Shown: positions 8,901 to 17,742 of the stretch, in pieces
Layout: each line of letters begins with the position of its first letter
Numbering within the stretch: position 1 is the first letter of the stretch
NCBI GenBank assembly: GCA_034669965.1
Contig: JAXMOK010000005.1
Coordinates: forward strand, 1-64,000
DNA length: 64,000 nucleotides
DNA from: HXMU1420-13 sp034669965
GTDB lineage: Bacteria; Bacteroidota; Rhodothermia; Balneolales; Balneolaceae
Direction of reading: 5' to 3'
Position numbers and translations under genes: made by a program
Notes under the pieces: model-generated
Seen by the model: the letters and a program-made list of their open reading frames with translations, nothing else
What the model was told of the DNA's origin: nothing
Database searches by the model: none

Positions 8901-9914
8901 ATGGCGTTCGCAAAGCTTGAATACATTTGGTTGGATGGTTACAAACCTACTCAATCGTTAAGAAGTAAAACTAAAATTGTACATGATTTCAGCGGTAAGT
9001 TGGAAGATTGCCCCGAATGGTCGTTTGATGGGAGCTCTACCCAGCAAGCTGAAGGAGGAAACTCAGACTGTTTATTAAATCCTGTTGCGATCTATGAAGA
9101 TCCGGAAGTGCGCAATGGCTACTTAGTAATGACCGAGGTTTTAAACGCTGATGGTACAGCTCACGAGTCTAATGCACGGGCAACTATCGACGATAAAGAT
9201 GAAGATTTTTGGTTCGGATTTGAACAAGAGTATTTTTTGATGGATCCGGAAACAAATTTACCAGTTGGTTTCCCTGCTAATGGGTATCCAAGACCACAAG
9301 GCCCATATTACTGTGGCGTTGGTGGCCAAAATGCATTTGGTCGTGCTTTTAAAGATGAGCATTTAGATATCTGTTTAGATGCTGGACTGAATGTGGAAGG
9401 AACAAATGGTGAAGTAGCTGCCGGCCAGTGGGAATGGCAAATTTTTGCTAAAGGTGCTACATCAGCCGGTGATCAAATTTGGGTGGCTCGTTTCTTGATG
9501 GAGCGGCTATCAGAAAAATATGGCGTTTATATCGAATATCATCCAAAACCACTTGGTAAAACCGATTGGAATGGATCTGGAATGCATGCCAATTTCTCGA
9601 ACGAGTATATTCGTACGGCTGGATCGAGAGAGAAAATTGAGAAAGTATGTGAAGCTTTCCGCAGTGTTGTGGAGGAACACATTGCTGTTTACGGCGCTGA
9701 TAATGATCAACGATTAACTGGAGATCACGAAACCGCTGCTATCGATCAATTCTCTTACGGAGTGTCTGATCGCGGGGCTTCGATCCGTATTCCGGTATAT
9801 ACTGCTACTCACGGCTGGAGTGGATACCTTGAAGATCGCCGACCGGCCTCTAACGCCGATCCATACAAAGTGGCAGCTCGAATAATTAAAACAGTAAAAA
9901 CTGTTACCGAATAA
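8901..9914 (+). CDS. glnA: Glutamine synthetase, type II (GSII)
   Basis: This enzyme makes glutamine from glutamate, ammonia and ATP. The roughly 337 residues, the start AFAKLEYIWLDGYKPTQSLR, SFDGSST, FGFEQEYFLMDPE, GTNGEVAAGQWEWQIF and NGSGMHANFSN all belong to the short GSII family, better known from eukaryotes, not the 470-residue bacterial GSI. An in-frame GTG lies two codons upstream at 8895, but the ATG at 8901 gives the usual N-terminus. No glnB or other nitrogen genes are adjacent. A terminator follows. Control may involve the palindrome at 8772. Confidence 0.95.
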   Translation: MAFAKLEYIWLDGYKPTQSLRSKTKIVHDFSGKLEDCPEWSFDGSSTQQAEGGNSDCLLNPVAIYEDPEVRNGYLVMTEVLNADGTAHESNARATIDDKDEDFWFGFEQEYFLMDPETNLPVGFPANGYPRPQGPYYCGVGGQNAFGRAFKDEHLDICLDAGLNVEGTNGEVAAGQWEWQIFAKGATSAGDQIWVARFLMERLSEKYGVYIEYHPKPLGKTDWNGSGMHANFSNEYIRTAGSREKIEKVCEAFRSVVEEHIAVYGADNDQRLTGDHETAAIDQFSYGVSDRGASIRIPVYTATHGWSGYLEDRRPASNADPYKVAARIIKTVKTVTE

Positions 9915-9942
9915 AATATTTGTTCACTCATCAAAGTTAATA

Positions 9943-9977
9943 GCCTGCCTTCCTTAATTGGGAGGTAGGTTTTTTTT
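9943..9977 (+). terminator. Rho-independent terminator of glnA
   Basis: GCCTGCCTTCC and GGAGGTAGGT form a stem with one bulge around a TTAATTG loop, followed by eight T residues (9970-9977). It lies 30 bp after the glnA stop. Confidence 0.8.
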
Positions 9978-10048
9978 GTAACATACGATTGTAATGTTCG
10001 TCCTGAGAAAAACCTTTTTAGTCAGTTTTAACTAAACACCAACATATC

Positions 10049-11305
10049 ATGAAAACATCAAGATTTGGGGTAATCTGGGTTATCCTAAGTATATTTTTAA
10101 GCACTGGGATTGAAGCACAACAACATGCAGAAAAAGTAAAGCAAACAAGGGGAATTCAAAAAGTACTCGAAAAAATAAACTCACAACCGCTCGGTACTTT
10201 ATCAAAATTAAAAGGAAGCATTGACCGAGGGATAAGTAGTTTTACGATTGAGTTGTATTCGGATAATGAGTGGCTAGTATTTGAACGCCACGATATAAGC
10301 TATAACAACGATAGAACCGAAATTACGGAAGAAGCATTTTTCAATAACGGTGAATCTTTCATCAAAAGTTCTACAACTACTTTACTATTAAACGAAAATG
10401 GCCTGTTAAATAGCTACAAAACTGTTTCTGTGGATGGTGAGTACAGCTTTGAGCAGAGCTTCTATTACAACGACGATGAAACGTTGTTGGATTCGGTAAT
10501 AGTAATTGAAACGGATCCCGACGAAGTATATTACGATAAGATTACTTTTGAAGCACATTCAGCAGACAGTATCGAAATTATAAATTACTACAATTATGGT
10601 GGTGATGAAGGCATGATTGACGGAGATTATGCACTTATAAAAGATGGGAATTATATAGAACACTATGTGTATGAAACCTTCCTCGATCGATATACTTATT
10701 ACGATCTAACGGTTGTAGAATTATTGCAGATGGCATTTTCTGATTTTCAATTCTACGAGGTTTATAACGATGAATATTACTTCGATACAGAAGAATGGAT
10801 TCCATACGATAGAATTACGTTAGACAAGGATGGTGAGAAAGTAGTAGAAATACTTACCGAAGGTTGGTACGATACCGAATGGCAAGATGAAGAACGATAC
10901 TCATTTGAATATGTAAATGAACAAATTGATGTGAGAACCTATGAATACGTGAGTGGAAATTCCTTTACACCAGAATCTCGGCGAGTGTATACCTACGAAA
11001 ATGCAACCTCATCTGAATTATCTGGCGATCAACCTATATCGGTTCAGCTATCCCAAAATTATCCGAATCCATTTAACCCAAGTACTAATATTTCATTCGA
11101 ACTTCAAAAGTCTGGTTTAACACGTCTCGCTGTTTACGATATGCTTGGGCGAGAAGTAGCCGAAGTTATAAACGAACTTAAACCGGCAGGATCTCATCAG
11201 ATTTCATTTTTGGCTGATGGATTATCAAGTGGATTGTACTATTATGTATTAGAACAACCGGAACTTGGAATTAGAATGGCCCGATCAATGACATTGATTA
11301 AATAA
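10049..11305 (+). CDS. Secreted protein with C-terminal T9SS (Por) sorting domain
   Basis: The 418-residue protein has a signal peptide (WVILSIFLSTGIEAQQ, about residues 9-25) and a beta-rich, Tyr/Asp/Glu-rich body without a recognisable domain. The last 80 residues form a type A sorting domain: NYPNPFNPSTNISFEL, then LTRLAVYDMLGREVAEVI and GLSSGLYYYVL. Such domains direct export through the type IX system and are then removed or anchored. The repeated W-Y-D-T-E-W and Y-Y-F-D-T-E pieces suggest short internal repeats. The cargo function is unknown. Confidence 0.85.
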   Translation: MKTSRFGVIWVILSIFLSTGIEAQQHAEKVKQTRGIQKVLEKINSQPLGTLSKLKGSIDRGISSFTIELYSDNEWLVFERHDISYNNDRTEITEEAFFNNGESFIKSSTTTLLLNENGLLNSYKTVSVDGEYSFEQSFYYNDDETLLDSVIVIETDPDEVYYDKITFEAHSADSIEIINYYNYGGDEGMIDGDYALIKDGNYIEHYVYETFLDRYTYYDLTVVELLQMAFSDFQFYEVYNDEYYFDTEEWIPYDRITLDKDGEKVVEILTEGWYDTEWQDEERYSFEYVNEQIDVRTYEYVSGNSFTPESRRVYTYENATSSELSGDQPISVQLSQNYPNPFNPSTNISFELQKSGLTRLAVYDMLGREVAEVINELKPAGSHQISFLADGLSSGLYYYVLEQPELGIRMARSMTLIK

Positions 11306-11338
11306 TAAGTTTTGAGAAAAGTAAGTTTAATTAGATAG

Positions 11339-11677
11339 ATGAAAGAAATTTCGTGGCAGGATTTTGAGAAAGTTGAATTGCGGGTAGGGACGATCATCGA
11401 AGCCGAAGATTTTCCTGAAGCCCGCAAACCTGCTTTTAAGCTTTTGATTGATTTTGGTCCTGAAATCGGTATAAAAAAATCATCCGCCCAAATCACCTAT
11501 CATTACTCAAAAGAAGAGCTAATTGGTAAACAAATAGTAGGTGTAGTTAATTTTCCAGAGAAGCAAATCGGTCCAATTATGTCGCAATGTTTAGTAACCG
11601 GATTCTATGACGATAATGGTCACGTGATGCTAGCTGTTCCAGACAAAAAAATTGAGAATGGAAAGAAATTGGGATAA
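11339..11677 (+). CDS. csaA: tRNA-binding domain protein, CsaA-like
   Basis: The 112-residue protein is a stand-alone tRNA-binding (EMAP/OB-fold) domain, full length for CsaA. The characteristic stretches VELRVGTIIEAEDFPEARKP, IGIKKSSAQIT, VVNFPEKQIGPIMSQCLVTG and VMLAVPDKKI are all present. CsaA has been described as a chaperone-like tRNA-binding protein that assists protein export. It sits 33 bp after the T9SS protein on the same strand, but no functional link is evident. Confidence 0.9.
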   Translation: MKEISWQDFEKVELRVGTIIEAEDFPEARKPAFKLLIDFGPEIGIKKSSAQITYHYSKEELIGKQIVGVVNFPEKQIGPIMSQCLVTGFYDDNGHVMLAVPDKKIENGKKLG

Positions 11678-11757
11678 TTCATTCCTACAGAATGATTTGC
11701 TCCATTTTATGGTTAAAAACACAAATCAGAATTCATCAACAATAAAAATTCATTAGA

Positions 11758-12231
11758 GTGCAATTGGAGTCGAAGTTGAAAATGTCGCCTATCATTTTCG
11801 TAGTTCTTGGAATGCTTTGGATATCAAATAGCGACAGTATTGCCCAAGAACGCCCGGATTACATCACGGAAAAAACGGCCAGCTTTTTGCTGATCATTGA
11901 AGGTCTAGCAAACGCAAAAGGCGAAGTTCGCATTGCTATGTTCAATTCCAAAAATAGCTACACGAAAAAACCGGTATATGCGGTAGTGCTGCCTGTGGAT
12001 AGTACCGTAGTGGATTGGAACGTAGATGAATTGCCATTTGGTGAATATGCCATTGCCGTGTATCACGATAAGAATGCGAATGGGAAACTCGATACCAACC
12101 TTCTTGGGATTCCAAAAGAGCGCTACGGCTTTTCAAACAATGCCCGAGGTCGTTTTGGTCCGGCGTCCTGGACAGATTCGCACTTTTATTTCGATGCAGA
12201 TCTAAATTCGCATACCATTCAAATTAAATAG
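11758..12231 (+). CDS. DUF2141 family exported protein
   Basis: The longest reading begins with GTG at 11758; ATG at 11782 starts directly at the signal peptide (MSPIIFVVLGMLWISNSDSI, cut near AQ) and is more likely. The mature protein shows the DUF2141 pattern: GEVRIAMFNSKNSY, the strand pair FGEYAIAVYHDKNANGKLDTN, GIPKERYGFSNNARG and a final FYFDADLNSHTIQI. The acidic DKNANGKLD loop looks able to bind calcium. Function in the family is unknown; proteins are periplasmic or outer-membrane associated. Confidence 0.88.
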   Translation: MQLESKLKMSPIIFVVLGMLWISNSDSIAQERPDYITEKTASFLLIIEGLANAKGEVRIAMFNSKNSYTKKPVYAVVLPVDSTVVDWNVDELPFGEYAIAVYHDKNANGKLDTNLLGIPKERYGFSNNARGRFGPASWTDSHFYFDADLNSHTIQIK

Positions 12232-12285
12232 GCCGAAACACATAGAGTTCGTCTTCGTAGCTGAGTCATCAAAACGAATTTTACG

Positions 12286-13494
12286 ATGACTCAATTCTTT
12301 AATTCCGCCCGAATTGCCATAAATAATATCCGGGCAAATCCACTCCATACACTACTTAGCACGCTGGGCATTATTATTGGCGTGGCAGCTCTAGTTGGAA
12401 TTCTAGCTCTAGGCGATGGCCTGGAAAAGGCTGCCCGAGATCAACTATCAAAAACAACCACGGTACAATCGTTTACCATAAGCTCGAATGCTCGAGTGAT
12501 GAGAAACGGGATTAGCGTCGCTGTTCAAAACCGACCAAAACTCAATTACGAGCACGCCCGATACATTGAGGCTAAATACGCCGAACAAGCCGACGTAGAA
12601 TATGTTGCAATGCGTACAATTGAAGCAACAGTTCAAGATTCTTCAGTTGGAATATTCTTACACGGCTCTATGGAAAATGCAGCCCGTATTATTCCGGATT
12701 TTGTGTTAAACCGAGGGCGGATGTTTACCAAAGATGAGGTCGATTCAGGCGCAAAATTAATGCTGGTAAATCAGCACTTCATTAAAAATATGCCTGTTTC
12801 AAACACTGTACTTGGCGAGCAGGTCTCGATCAACTCGATTGATTATTCGATCATTGGTGTAATCGATTTACCGATGGAAAGCCCAAGGGCTTTGATTCCT
12901 ATTACTACCTTCGATACAAACAACTCGGCTTACCCATCACTTACGATGAAAGTAGAAAATGTTGAGCAGATTCCGCTCATCGAAGAAGAGATGAAAAGCT
13001 GGCTAGATGACGAATTCGAACAAGGATCAGTTGCTTTTAGCCTAATAAAAGATGATTACTGGGTAGATCAATTGAGCGAAGGAATATTGTTGTTTAAGCT
13101 TGTAATGGGTGCAATAACCGGAATTTCAGTATTGGTTGGCGGTATCGGAATAATGAATGTTTTGTTGATTTCGGTGACCGAGCGCACCAAAGAAATTGGC
13201 ATACGTAAAGCCAGCGGTGCAAAGAGTAAAGATATTGTGATGCAGTTTATGTCGGAGTCGATTACCATTTCAATGGTTGGCTCAATACTTGGCTGGTTAG
13301 TAGGCATGACCGGAGTGCTGATTTTTGTACCCTTGGTAAATACTCTTGTGAATATTGAATTCAGCGTGGTTGTAAATCCGATATCCGTATTAATCGTATT
13401 AATTCTAGCCGTGATTATTGGTGTTACTTTTGGAACGTATCCGGCTTGGCGTGCGTCTCGTCTCGATCCTATTGATGCGATCCGACACGAATAA
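12286..13494 (+). CDS. MacB-type ABC transporter permease
   Basis: The 402-residue protein has the MacB/FtsX permease layout: an N-terminal helix (LHTLLSTLGIIIGVAALVGI, residues about 19-40), a periplasmic domain to about residue 260, then three helices with the conserved GGIGIMNVLLISVTERTKEI, IGIRKASGAK and the terminal YPAWRASRLDPIDAIRHE. These are the hallmarks of type VII ABC mechanotransmission permeases. No ATPase (MacB-type ATPase or LolD) or membrane-fusion partner is adjacent, so it must use one encoded elsewhere or be an orphan. Confidence 0.92.
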   Translation: MTQFFNSARIAINNIRANPLHTLLSTLGIIIGVAALVGILALGDGLEKAARDQLSKTTTVQSFTISSNARVMRNGISVAVQNRPKLNYEHARYIEAKYAEQADVEYVAMRTIEATVQDSSVGIFLHGSMENAARIIPDFVLNRGRMFTKDEVDSGAKLMLVNQHFIKNMPVSNTVLGEQVSINSIDYSIIGVIDLPMESPRALIPITTFDTNNSAYPSLTMKVENVEQIPLIEEEMKSWLDDEFEQGSVAFSLIKDDYWVDQLSEGILLFKLVMGAITGISVLVGGIGIMNVLLISVTERTKEIGIRKASGAKSKDIVMQFMSESITISMVGSILGWLVGMTGVLIFVPLVNTLVNIEFSVVVNPISVLIVLILAVIIGVTFGTYPAWRASRLDPIDAIRHE

Positions 13495-13565
13495 AAAACT
13501 ACACAAGGATTCGTGCAACTCTGAAACAGAAGATGCATATTTGCTTCGAAGTTAATTTTCGAGGT

Positions 13566-14534
13566 ATGCCCAAACCAAAAAACAACATTTCTCTGATAAT
13601 ACCGCTCTACAACGAGCAAGAAATGCTTCCTTTGTTAATCAAAGAGATAGAAAATTTCAGGGCTGTCCGCACAGATATAAATGAAGTTGTTTTTATTAAT
13701 GATGGATCAACTGATAAGACTAAAACTAAAGTCTTAGAACTTACTGAAGATTTAGATGGGTATGTGCTGTTGAGCTTTTCACGGAATTTCGGGCACCAAA
13801 TGGCAGTAACAGCCGGGTTAGACATTGCCAAAGGCGATGCCGCGATTATAATGGATGCTGATCTTCAAGATCCAATTCATGTAGCCGGACAAATGATCGA
13901 CGAGTGGAAAAACGGTTTTGATGTGGTTTATGGCATACGCGATAGCCGTGAAGGCGAAACCTGGTTTAAACGTAAAACTGCAAAACTGTTCTATCGTTGT
14001 TTTAAATGGTTAACCGATTTAGAAATCCCGCTAGATACTGGTGACTTTAGATTGATTTCACGTCCGGTAATCGATGCCTATAAACAATTAAATGAGCAAC
14101 AACCCTTCATTCGTGGGCTTATTTCATGGCTAGGATTTAATCAAAAGGGGATTCATTATCATAGAGAAAAACGCAAAGCTGGCAAAACCAAATACCCTCT
14201 TGCAAAAATGATCAAGCTGGCTTCACATGCAGTTACGTCATTTTCCGATAAACCACTACGGATAGCTACTCATTTAGGCTTGTCGGTTTCTTTTCTTGCT
14301 GTGATAGGAATAATTTGGGTGTTTTATGCCCGTTTAGTACTAGATACTGCCGTGCCCGGATGGGCGTCATCGCTGGTTATTATTCTGTTTTTAGGTGGTG
14401 TTCAAATGATGTTTTTAGGGTTGATAGGGGTGTATCTTTCTCGAATATATGCCGAGGTAAAACAGCGCCCTAGATATATTACCGAAGAAATCTGGCGATC
14501 GGAGTTAAAAAAATCAGGTTCCTCAAATGGTTAA
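13566..14534 (+). CDS. Glycosyltransferase family 2, polyprenyl-phosphate sugar synthase type
   Basis: The frame is open from 13533, but the ATG at 13566 starts just before the first strand (ISLIIPLYNEQEMLP) and fits the family. GT2 features are DGSTDKT, SRNFGHQMAVTAGLDIAKGDA, the DxD-type MDADLQDP and the RGLISWLG region. Two C-terminal membrane helices follow, as in GtrB/ArnC/DPM1-like enzymes that load a sugar onto undecaprenyl phosphate. It overlaps the next gene, a GT-C-like membrane protein, by 8 bp, suggesting a synthase/transferase pair. The sugar is unknown. Confidence 0.92.
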   Translation: MPKPKNNISLIIPLYNEQEMLPLLIKEIENFRAVRTDINEVVFINDGSTDKTKTKVLELTEDLDGYVLLSFSRNFGHQMAVTAGLDIAKGDAAIIMDADLQDPIHVAGQMIDEWKNGFDVVYGIRDSREGETWFKRKTAKLFYRCFKWLTDLEIPLDTGDFRLISRPVIDAYKQLNEQQPFIRGLISWLGFNQKGIHYHREKRKAGKTKYPLAKMIKLASHAVTSFSDKPLRIATHLGLSVSFLAVIGIIWVFYARLVLDTAVPGWASSLVIILFLGGVQMMFLGLIGVYLSRIYAEVKQRPRYITEEIWRSELKKSGSSNG

Positions 14535-16092
14535 AAGACAAGTGTCGGAAATTACTAATGCACACTTGTTTTGGGTCTGCAGTTTCCTTGCTCTTAGCTA
14601 CTTTGTTTTTTCTTTTTTCTCGGAAGGATTTTATCAACACGATGAGGCCGCTCATTACGTAAATATGCTTCGGATTTGGCATAATCCGGAAATGATGATG
14701 GGGAATTGGGCAAAACCAGGTTTTAAATTGATTTATGCACCGTTTTCATTATTTGGCATACATGCTATAAAACTATTGAATTGTGTTCTAGCAGCTAGTG
14801 CAAGTTATTTCTGTTACAAAGTAATGCAACAACTTGGCTACAGAAAACCATGGATTGCATTATTATTTACGGCATTGATCCCATTTTGGATAGAATTATC
14901 CTTTCGAACATATTCTGAAACACTAACTGCATTTTTATTAATTACTTCAGTCTGGGCTTTTTATAAACAAAAGTATTGGTTAACTGCTTTACTACTGTCT
15001 TATATATTAACTATACGCCAAGAATTTTATCCTATCGTAGGCTTATATGGATTGTTCTTACTATCGAAAAAGCAAAGGACTTCGGCTTGTTTATTAGCTG
15101 TGTTTCCACTTATTCAGCACTTCGCTGGTTGGTATATGTTTGATAATCCGTTCTATTTATATGATGCAATTTTTGGCTTTAGCGGAGATATTCAAGATGC
15201 ATATCCACGGCAGGGTGGAGCACATTATTTTTTAATGTCGTTGCCTGTATTTGGAGGCATGGTATTTACCTTTTTTATCGCTTTCCTTTTTCAGGGGTTT
15301 TTCCATAAAAAAACCGTGTACTGGCCTATACTGATACCTATAGTTGTATTTTTTGCAGTTCATGTGCTTTTTAGCATCGATTCAATAAGAGTAGGTCCAT
15401 CAACAGGGGGGAATCTTAGATATATGATGGTAATTGCACCACTTGTTGCCTTGTTAGCTGCGATAGGTGCTGAACGCATTTACGAGCTTCAATCGTGGAA
15501 AGAACGGTCAAAATATCTTTGGGTAATGATTCCTATAATTGCATTAGCCATTATTTTTATGTCGTACGAACATAACCACTTAAAATATACCTACAAGAGA
15601 GACTTCAGGCATATACTTATACTCATTTTATCAGTAGAGATTATAATATTGGGGCTTAAAAAAAACTGGATCGACCGAATGATCATTGGGGTATGCTTTT
15701 TCAGTGCATTGCTTACAGTCAGACCTTTATCACTAAGTGAAGAAGATCGAATTGTAAAACAAGGCTCTGATATAATTTCAGAATTATATTCACCGGGAAC
15801 TCAGTTGTTACTCAGCCATAGTTTAATCCTATACTACATTGATAAAGTGCACGAAGATTTTGAACCGAAAGCAAAGCGAATTCTCAAAGAAGAAGTTGAA
15901 GATGCACCTTTGGGTTCAATTATTATTTGGGATGCTCATTATTCATATCGACCACGCCTCTATTCCAATTCGCTTCCATTAGATTATTTTTTGGAAAATG
16001 ATGATCAATACACATTGATTAAGCCTCCAGTAATTTCCGAAAACAAAGTTTTCAGCCTTTATTTTTTCAAAAAAGATAGCCTAAGTTTCTGA
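14527..16092 (+). CDS. GT-C fold membrane glycosyltransferase-like protein
   Basis: The 521-residue protein has about ten to eleven membrane helices. Near the start it shows the GT-C catalytic acidic pair in the first periplasmic loop (YQHDEAAHY, about residue 37). The C-terminus is a soluble portion of about 110 residues. The eight-base overlap with the GT2 gene supports a route in which GT2 loads a lipid carrier and this enzyme transfers the sugar outside the membrane. The GPI mannosyltransferase/ArnT superfamily is the nearest description; acceptor and sugar cannot be inferred. Confidence 0.78.
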   Translation: MVKRQVSEITNAHLFWVCSFLALSYFVFSFFSEGFYQHDEAAHYVNMLRIWHNPEMMMGNWAKPGFKLIYAPFSLFGIHAIKLLNCVLAASASYFCYKVMQQLGYRKPWIALLFTALIPFWIELSFRTYSETLTAFLLITSVWAFYKQKYWLTALLLSYILTIRQEFYPIVGLYGLFLLSKKQRTSACLLAVFPLIQHFAGWYMFDNPFYLYDAIFGFSGDIQDAYPRQGGAHYFLMSLPVFGGMVFTFFIAFLFQGFFHKKTVYWPILIPIVVFFAVHVLFSIDSIRVGPSTGGNLRYMMVIAPLVALLAAIGAERIYELQSWKERSKYLWVMIPIIALAIIFMSYEHNHLKYTYKRDFRHILILILSVEIIILGLKKNWIDRMIIGVCFFSALLTVRPLSLSEEDRIVKQGSDIISELYSPGTQLLLSHSLILYYIDKVHEDFEPKAKRILKEEVEDAPLGSIIIWDAHYSYRPRLYSNSLPLDYFLENDDQYTLIKPPVISENKVFSLYFFKKDSLSF

Positions 16093-16124
16093 AAAACAGT
16101 AAGTATTGATGTGGGTTCTATTTA

Positions 16125-16144
16125 TCTAACATTAACATGTTAGA
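16125..16144. promoter_or_regulatory. 20-bp palindrome upstream of the basic secreted protein
   Basis: TCTAACAT and ATGTTAGA are perfect 8-bp inverted repeats separated by TAAC. There is no T-tract, so it is unlikely to be a terminator of the preceding gene. At 58 bp before the ATG it may be an operator or a leader hairpin. Confidence 0.4.
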
Positions 16145-16192
16145 AACGAATCTGATTTGTCGGCGTTCTAAGTGTATAACGAATTACAAAAA

Positions 16193-16197
16193 GGAGG
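16193..16197 (+). promoter_or_regulatory. Strong Shine-Dalgarno that fixes the start of the 16202 gene
   Basis: AAAAAGGAGG ends four bases before the ATG at 16202. Such a strong site is unusual in this genome. It selects the ATG at 16202 over the upstream GTG at 16172 and places the signal peptide at the N-terminus. Confidence 0.8.
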
Positions 16198-16201
16198 CAC
16201 C

Positions 16202-16771
16202 ATGAAACGCCTAATACTACTATTCATTTTCGCATTAATTATCACCGCAGACATCCATGCACAGCGCTATACAGCCTATAACAACGGAGAAAGATCTACA
16301 TATAGACAGGATCGAGAAGAGCTTAGAGAATTTGAACATGAAATAGAGCAATTATCTTACGCCATGCTTACAGAGCATACAAGAAAAGCACGGAATACTA
16401 AGCGAAAAATATTACGTGATATGGAGCGAGAGATAAATCAAACTGAACGAGCATTAACCCGTTTCAATCGAACTAGATATAATCACAATGGATATTATCA
16501 TTACGATTGGAGAACACCTCGCATGCACTCGAAAAGGAACGGAGAGAGCCAGAATAGAAGAAGTAATTCGAGAGAATATGCCGAATTGGTACATCAACTG
16601 GAAAAACAAGAACGACTTTACTTCCGTTTTTCTGAATTAAGACTGGTTGGGCATCGAAGAGGAATAATCAATGAGAATGAACATCGCAGAATCATGTATC
16701 GATTTTCAGAAACTATGAGGGATGACTTAGAAGAGCATAGAACCCGAACAAACCCGAGAAGAGGGAGATAA
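16202..16771 (+). CDS. Small secreted, highly charged helical protein of unknown function
   Basis: From the ATG at 16202 the protein has 189 residues: a signal peptide (MKRLILLFIFALIITADIHA, cut before QRY) and a mature part very rich in Arg, Glu, His and Asn that should be mostly helical. Two helical segments (about 35-85 and 125-180) flank a linker with Tyr-His repeats. The size and the charged helical hairpin recall periplasmic Spy/CpxP-like stress chaperones, but I see no LTxxQ motif, so that is only a resemblance. A strong ribosome site and a 20-bp palindrome precede it, and an excellent terminator follows, so it is a single, probably regulated, gene. Confidence 0.75.
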   Translation: MKRLILLFIFALIITADIHAQRYTAYNNGERSTYRQDREELREFEHEIEQLSYAMLTEHTRKARNTKRKILRDMEREINQTERALTRFNRTRYNHNGYYHYDWRTPRMHSKRNGESQNRRSNSREYAELVHQLEKQERLYFRFSELRLVGHRRGIINENEHRRIMYRFSETMRDDLEEHRTRTNPRRGR

Positions 16772-16778
16772 TGGAGTA

Positions 16779-16813
16779 ATCCCGCGCATTGGTAAGATGC
16801 GCGGGATTTTTTT
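16779..16813. terminator. Perfect 11-bp hairpin terminator
   Basis: ATCCCGCGCAT and ATGCGCGGGAT pair perfectly around a 7-base loop and are followed by a run of T (16807-16813). It ends the gene at 16202. The convergent ybjQ-like gene ends right at it, and the stem may also stop that transcript. Confidence 0.93.
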
Positions 16814-17132
16814 ATTGAATCTGAACAGCAGTTCCGGAAACTGAAACCATCAACATACTTCCGTTTGCCCCAATAGTCTCGTAATCAATATCTATGCCTA
16901 CAATTGCATTCGCACCAACACGATTCGCCTTTTCTTCCATTTCAGCAAATGCCAGGCGTCGTGCTTCTTGAAGTTCACGTTCATAGGAGCTTGAACGCCC
17001 ACCTACTATATCTCTGATTCCGGCAAAAATATCTTTAAAAATATTTGCTCCAAGAATGGCTTCGCCGGTTACAACACCCATGTAACTGCTTATTTCTTTG
17101 CCCTCTAGTGTATTTGTTGTACTCATTACCAT
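16812..17132 (-). CDS. YbjQ/UPF0145 family protein
   Basis: The 106-residue protein matches the YbjQ family (a heavy-metal-binding-type domain in some annotations) over its whole length: SYMGVVTGEAILGANIFKDI, RSSSYERELQEAR, MEEKANRVGANAIVGIDIDYE and a final strand MLMVSVSGTAVQI. It is cytosolic and probably forms a pentameric ring as seen in the family. The biological role is not established. The initiator may be Met1 or Met3. Confidence 0.93.
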   Translation of the reverse strand: MVMSTTNTLEGKEISSYMGVVTGEAILGANIFKDIFAGIRDIVGGRSSSYERELQEARRLAFAEMEEKANRVGANAIVGIDIDYETIGANGSMLMVSVSGTAVQIQ

Positions 17133-17210
17133 AATAAAATTCAGTATTTATTTCGATTAACAGATGTCTGATACTAACTCGACAGAAAATAGTTACTAAT
17201 TTATTGGCAT

Positions 17211-17240
17211 AAAAAAAGCCTTTCTAAAGAGAAAGGCTTT
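17211..17240 (-). terminator. Rho-independent terminator of the RRM gene
   Basis: Read on the minus strand, AAGCCTTTC and GAAAGGCTT form a 9-bp stem around a 6-base loop, followed by seven T residues. It is about 24 bp after the RRM gene's stop. Confidence 0.9.
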
Positions 17241-17263
17241 CGTATGTAAGAAAAATAAAATTC

Positions 17264-17578
17264 TTATCTGCGGTAACCTCCGCCACCGCCGCCGCCACGA
17301 TTGCTACGACCACCACCACCGCCATTTCCGCGATCTTCACGAGGACGTGCTTCGTTTACTTTAACCGAGCGTCCATCAATCTCTGCACCGTCCAATTGTT
17401 CGATTGCAGCGTTTGCTTCAGCGTCGTTATCCATCTCTACAAATCCAAATCCTTTAGATCGTCCAGAGTATTTATCGGTAATTACTTTAGCAGAACTTAC
17501 AGTTCCAAAAGCTTCAAATACTTCTCTTAAGTTGTCGTCAGAAACCCCATAGCTAAGATTTCCTACATAAATGTTCAT
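17264..17578 (-). CDS. RNA-binding protein: one RRM plus glycine-rich tail
   Basis: The 104-residue protein has a complete RRM: RNP2 as IYVGNLS at residues 2-8 and RNP1 as KGFGFVEM at about 42-49. A glycine/arginine-rich tail follows (RGNGGGGGRSNRGGGGGGGYRR). These small proteins bind single-stranded RNA and in many bacteria are induced by cold or act in RNA folding. The gene has its own terminator and a 160-bp upstream region, so it is probably monocistronic. Confidence 0.95.
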   Translation of the reverse strand: MNIYVGNLSYGVSDDNLREVFEAFGTVSSAKVITDKYSGRSKGFGFVEMDNDAEANAAIEQLDGAEIDGRSVKVNEARPREDRGNGGGGGRSNRGGGGGGGYRR

Positions 17579-17742
17579 ATCAAATATAAGTGTGTTATCA
17601 AGTTATACGGAACAATCAGAAACATAGCCTCAGGTCAAAATAACTTGAACAAGGAGATAAGCTCAGCGTTGTGTCCGGTGAGAAAATACATCTAATTCTT
17701 GCGATCAACAATTAATTGTTGAAATAGCTGATATTTGGGTCT

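Noticed and set aside
13068..13619. 183-residue minus-strand frame
   Set aside because: It overlaps a clearly conserved MacB-type permease and the GT2 start and shows no family pattern.
17301..17552. Plus-strand frame rich in Pro and Ser
   Set aside because: It is the antisense of the Gly/Arg-rich RRM protein; the composition is explained by the glycine codons.
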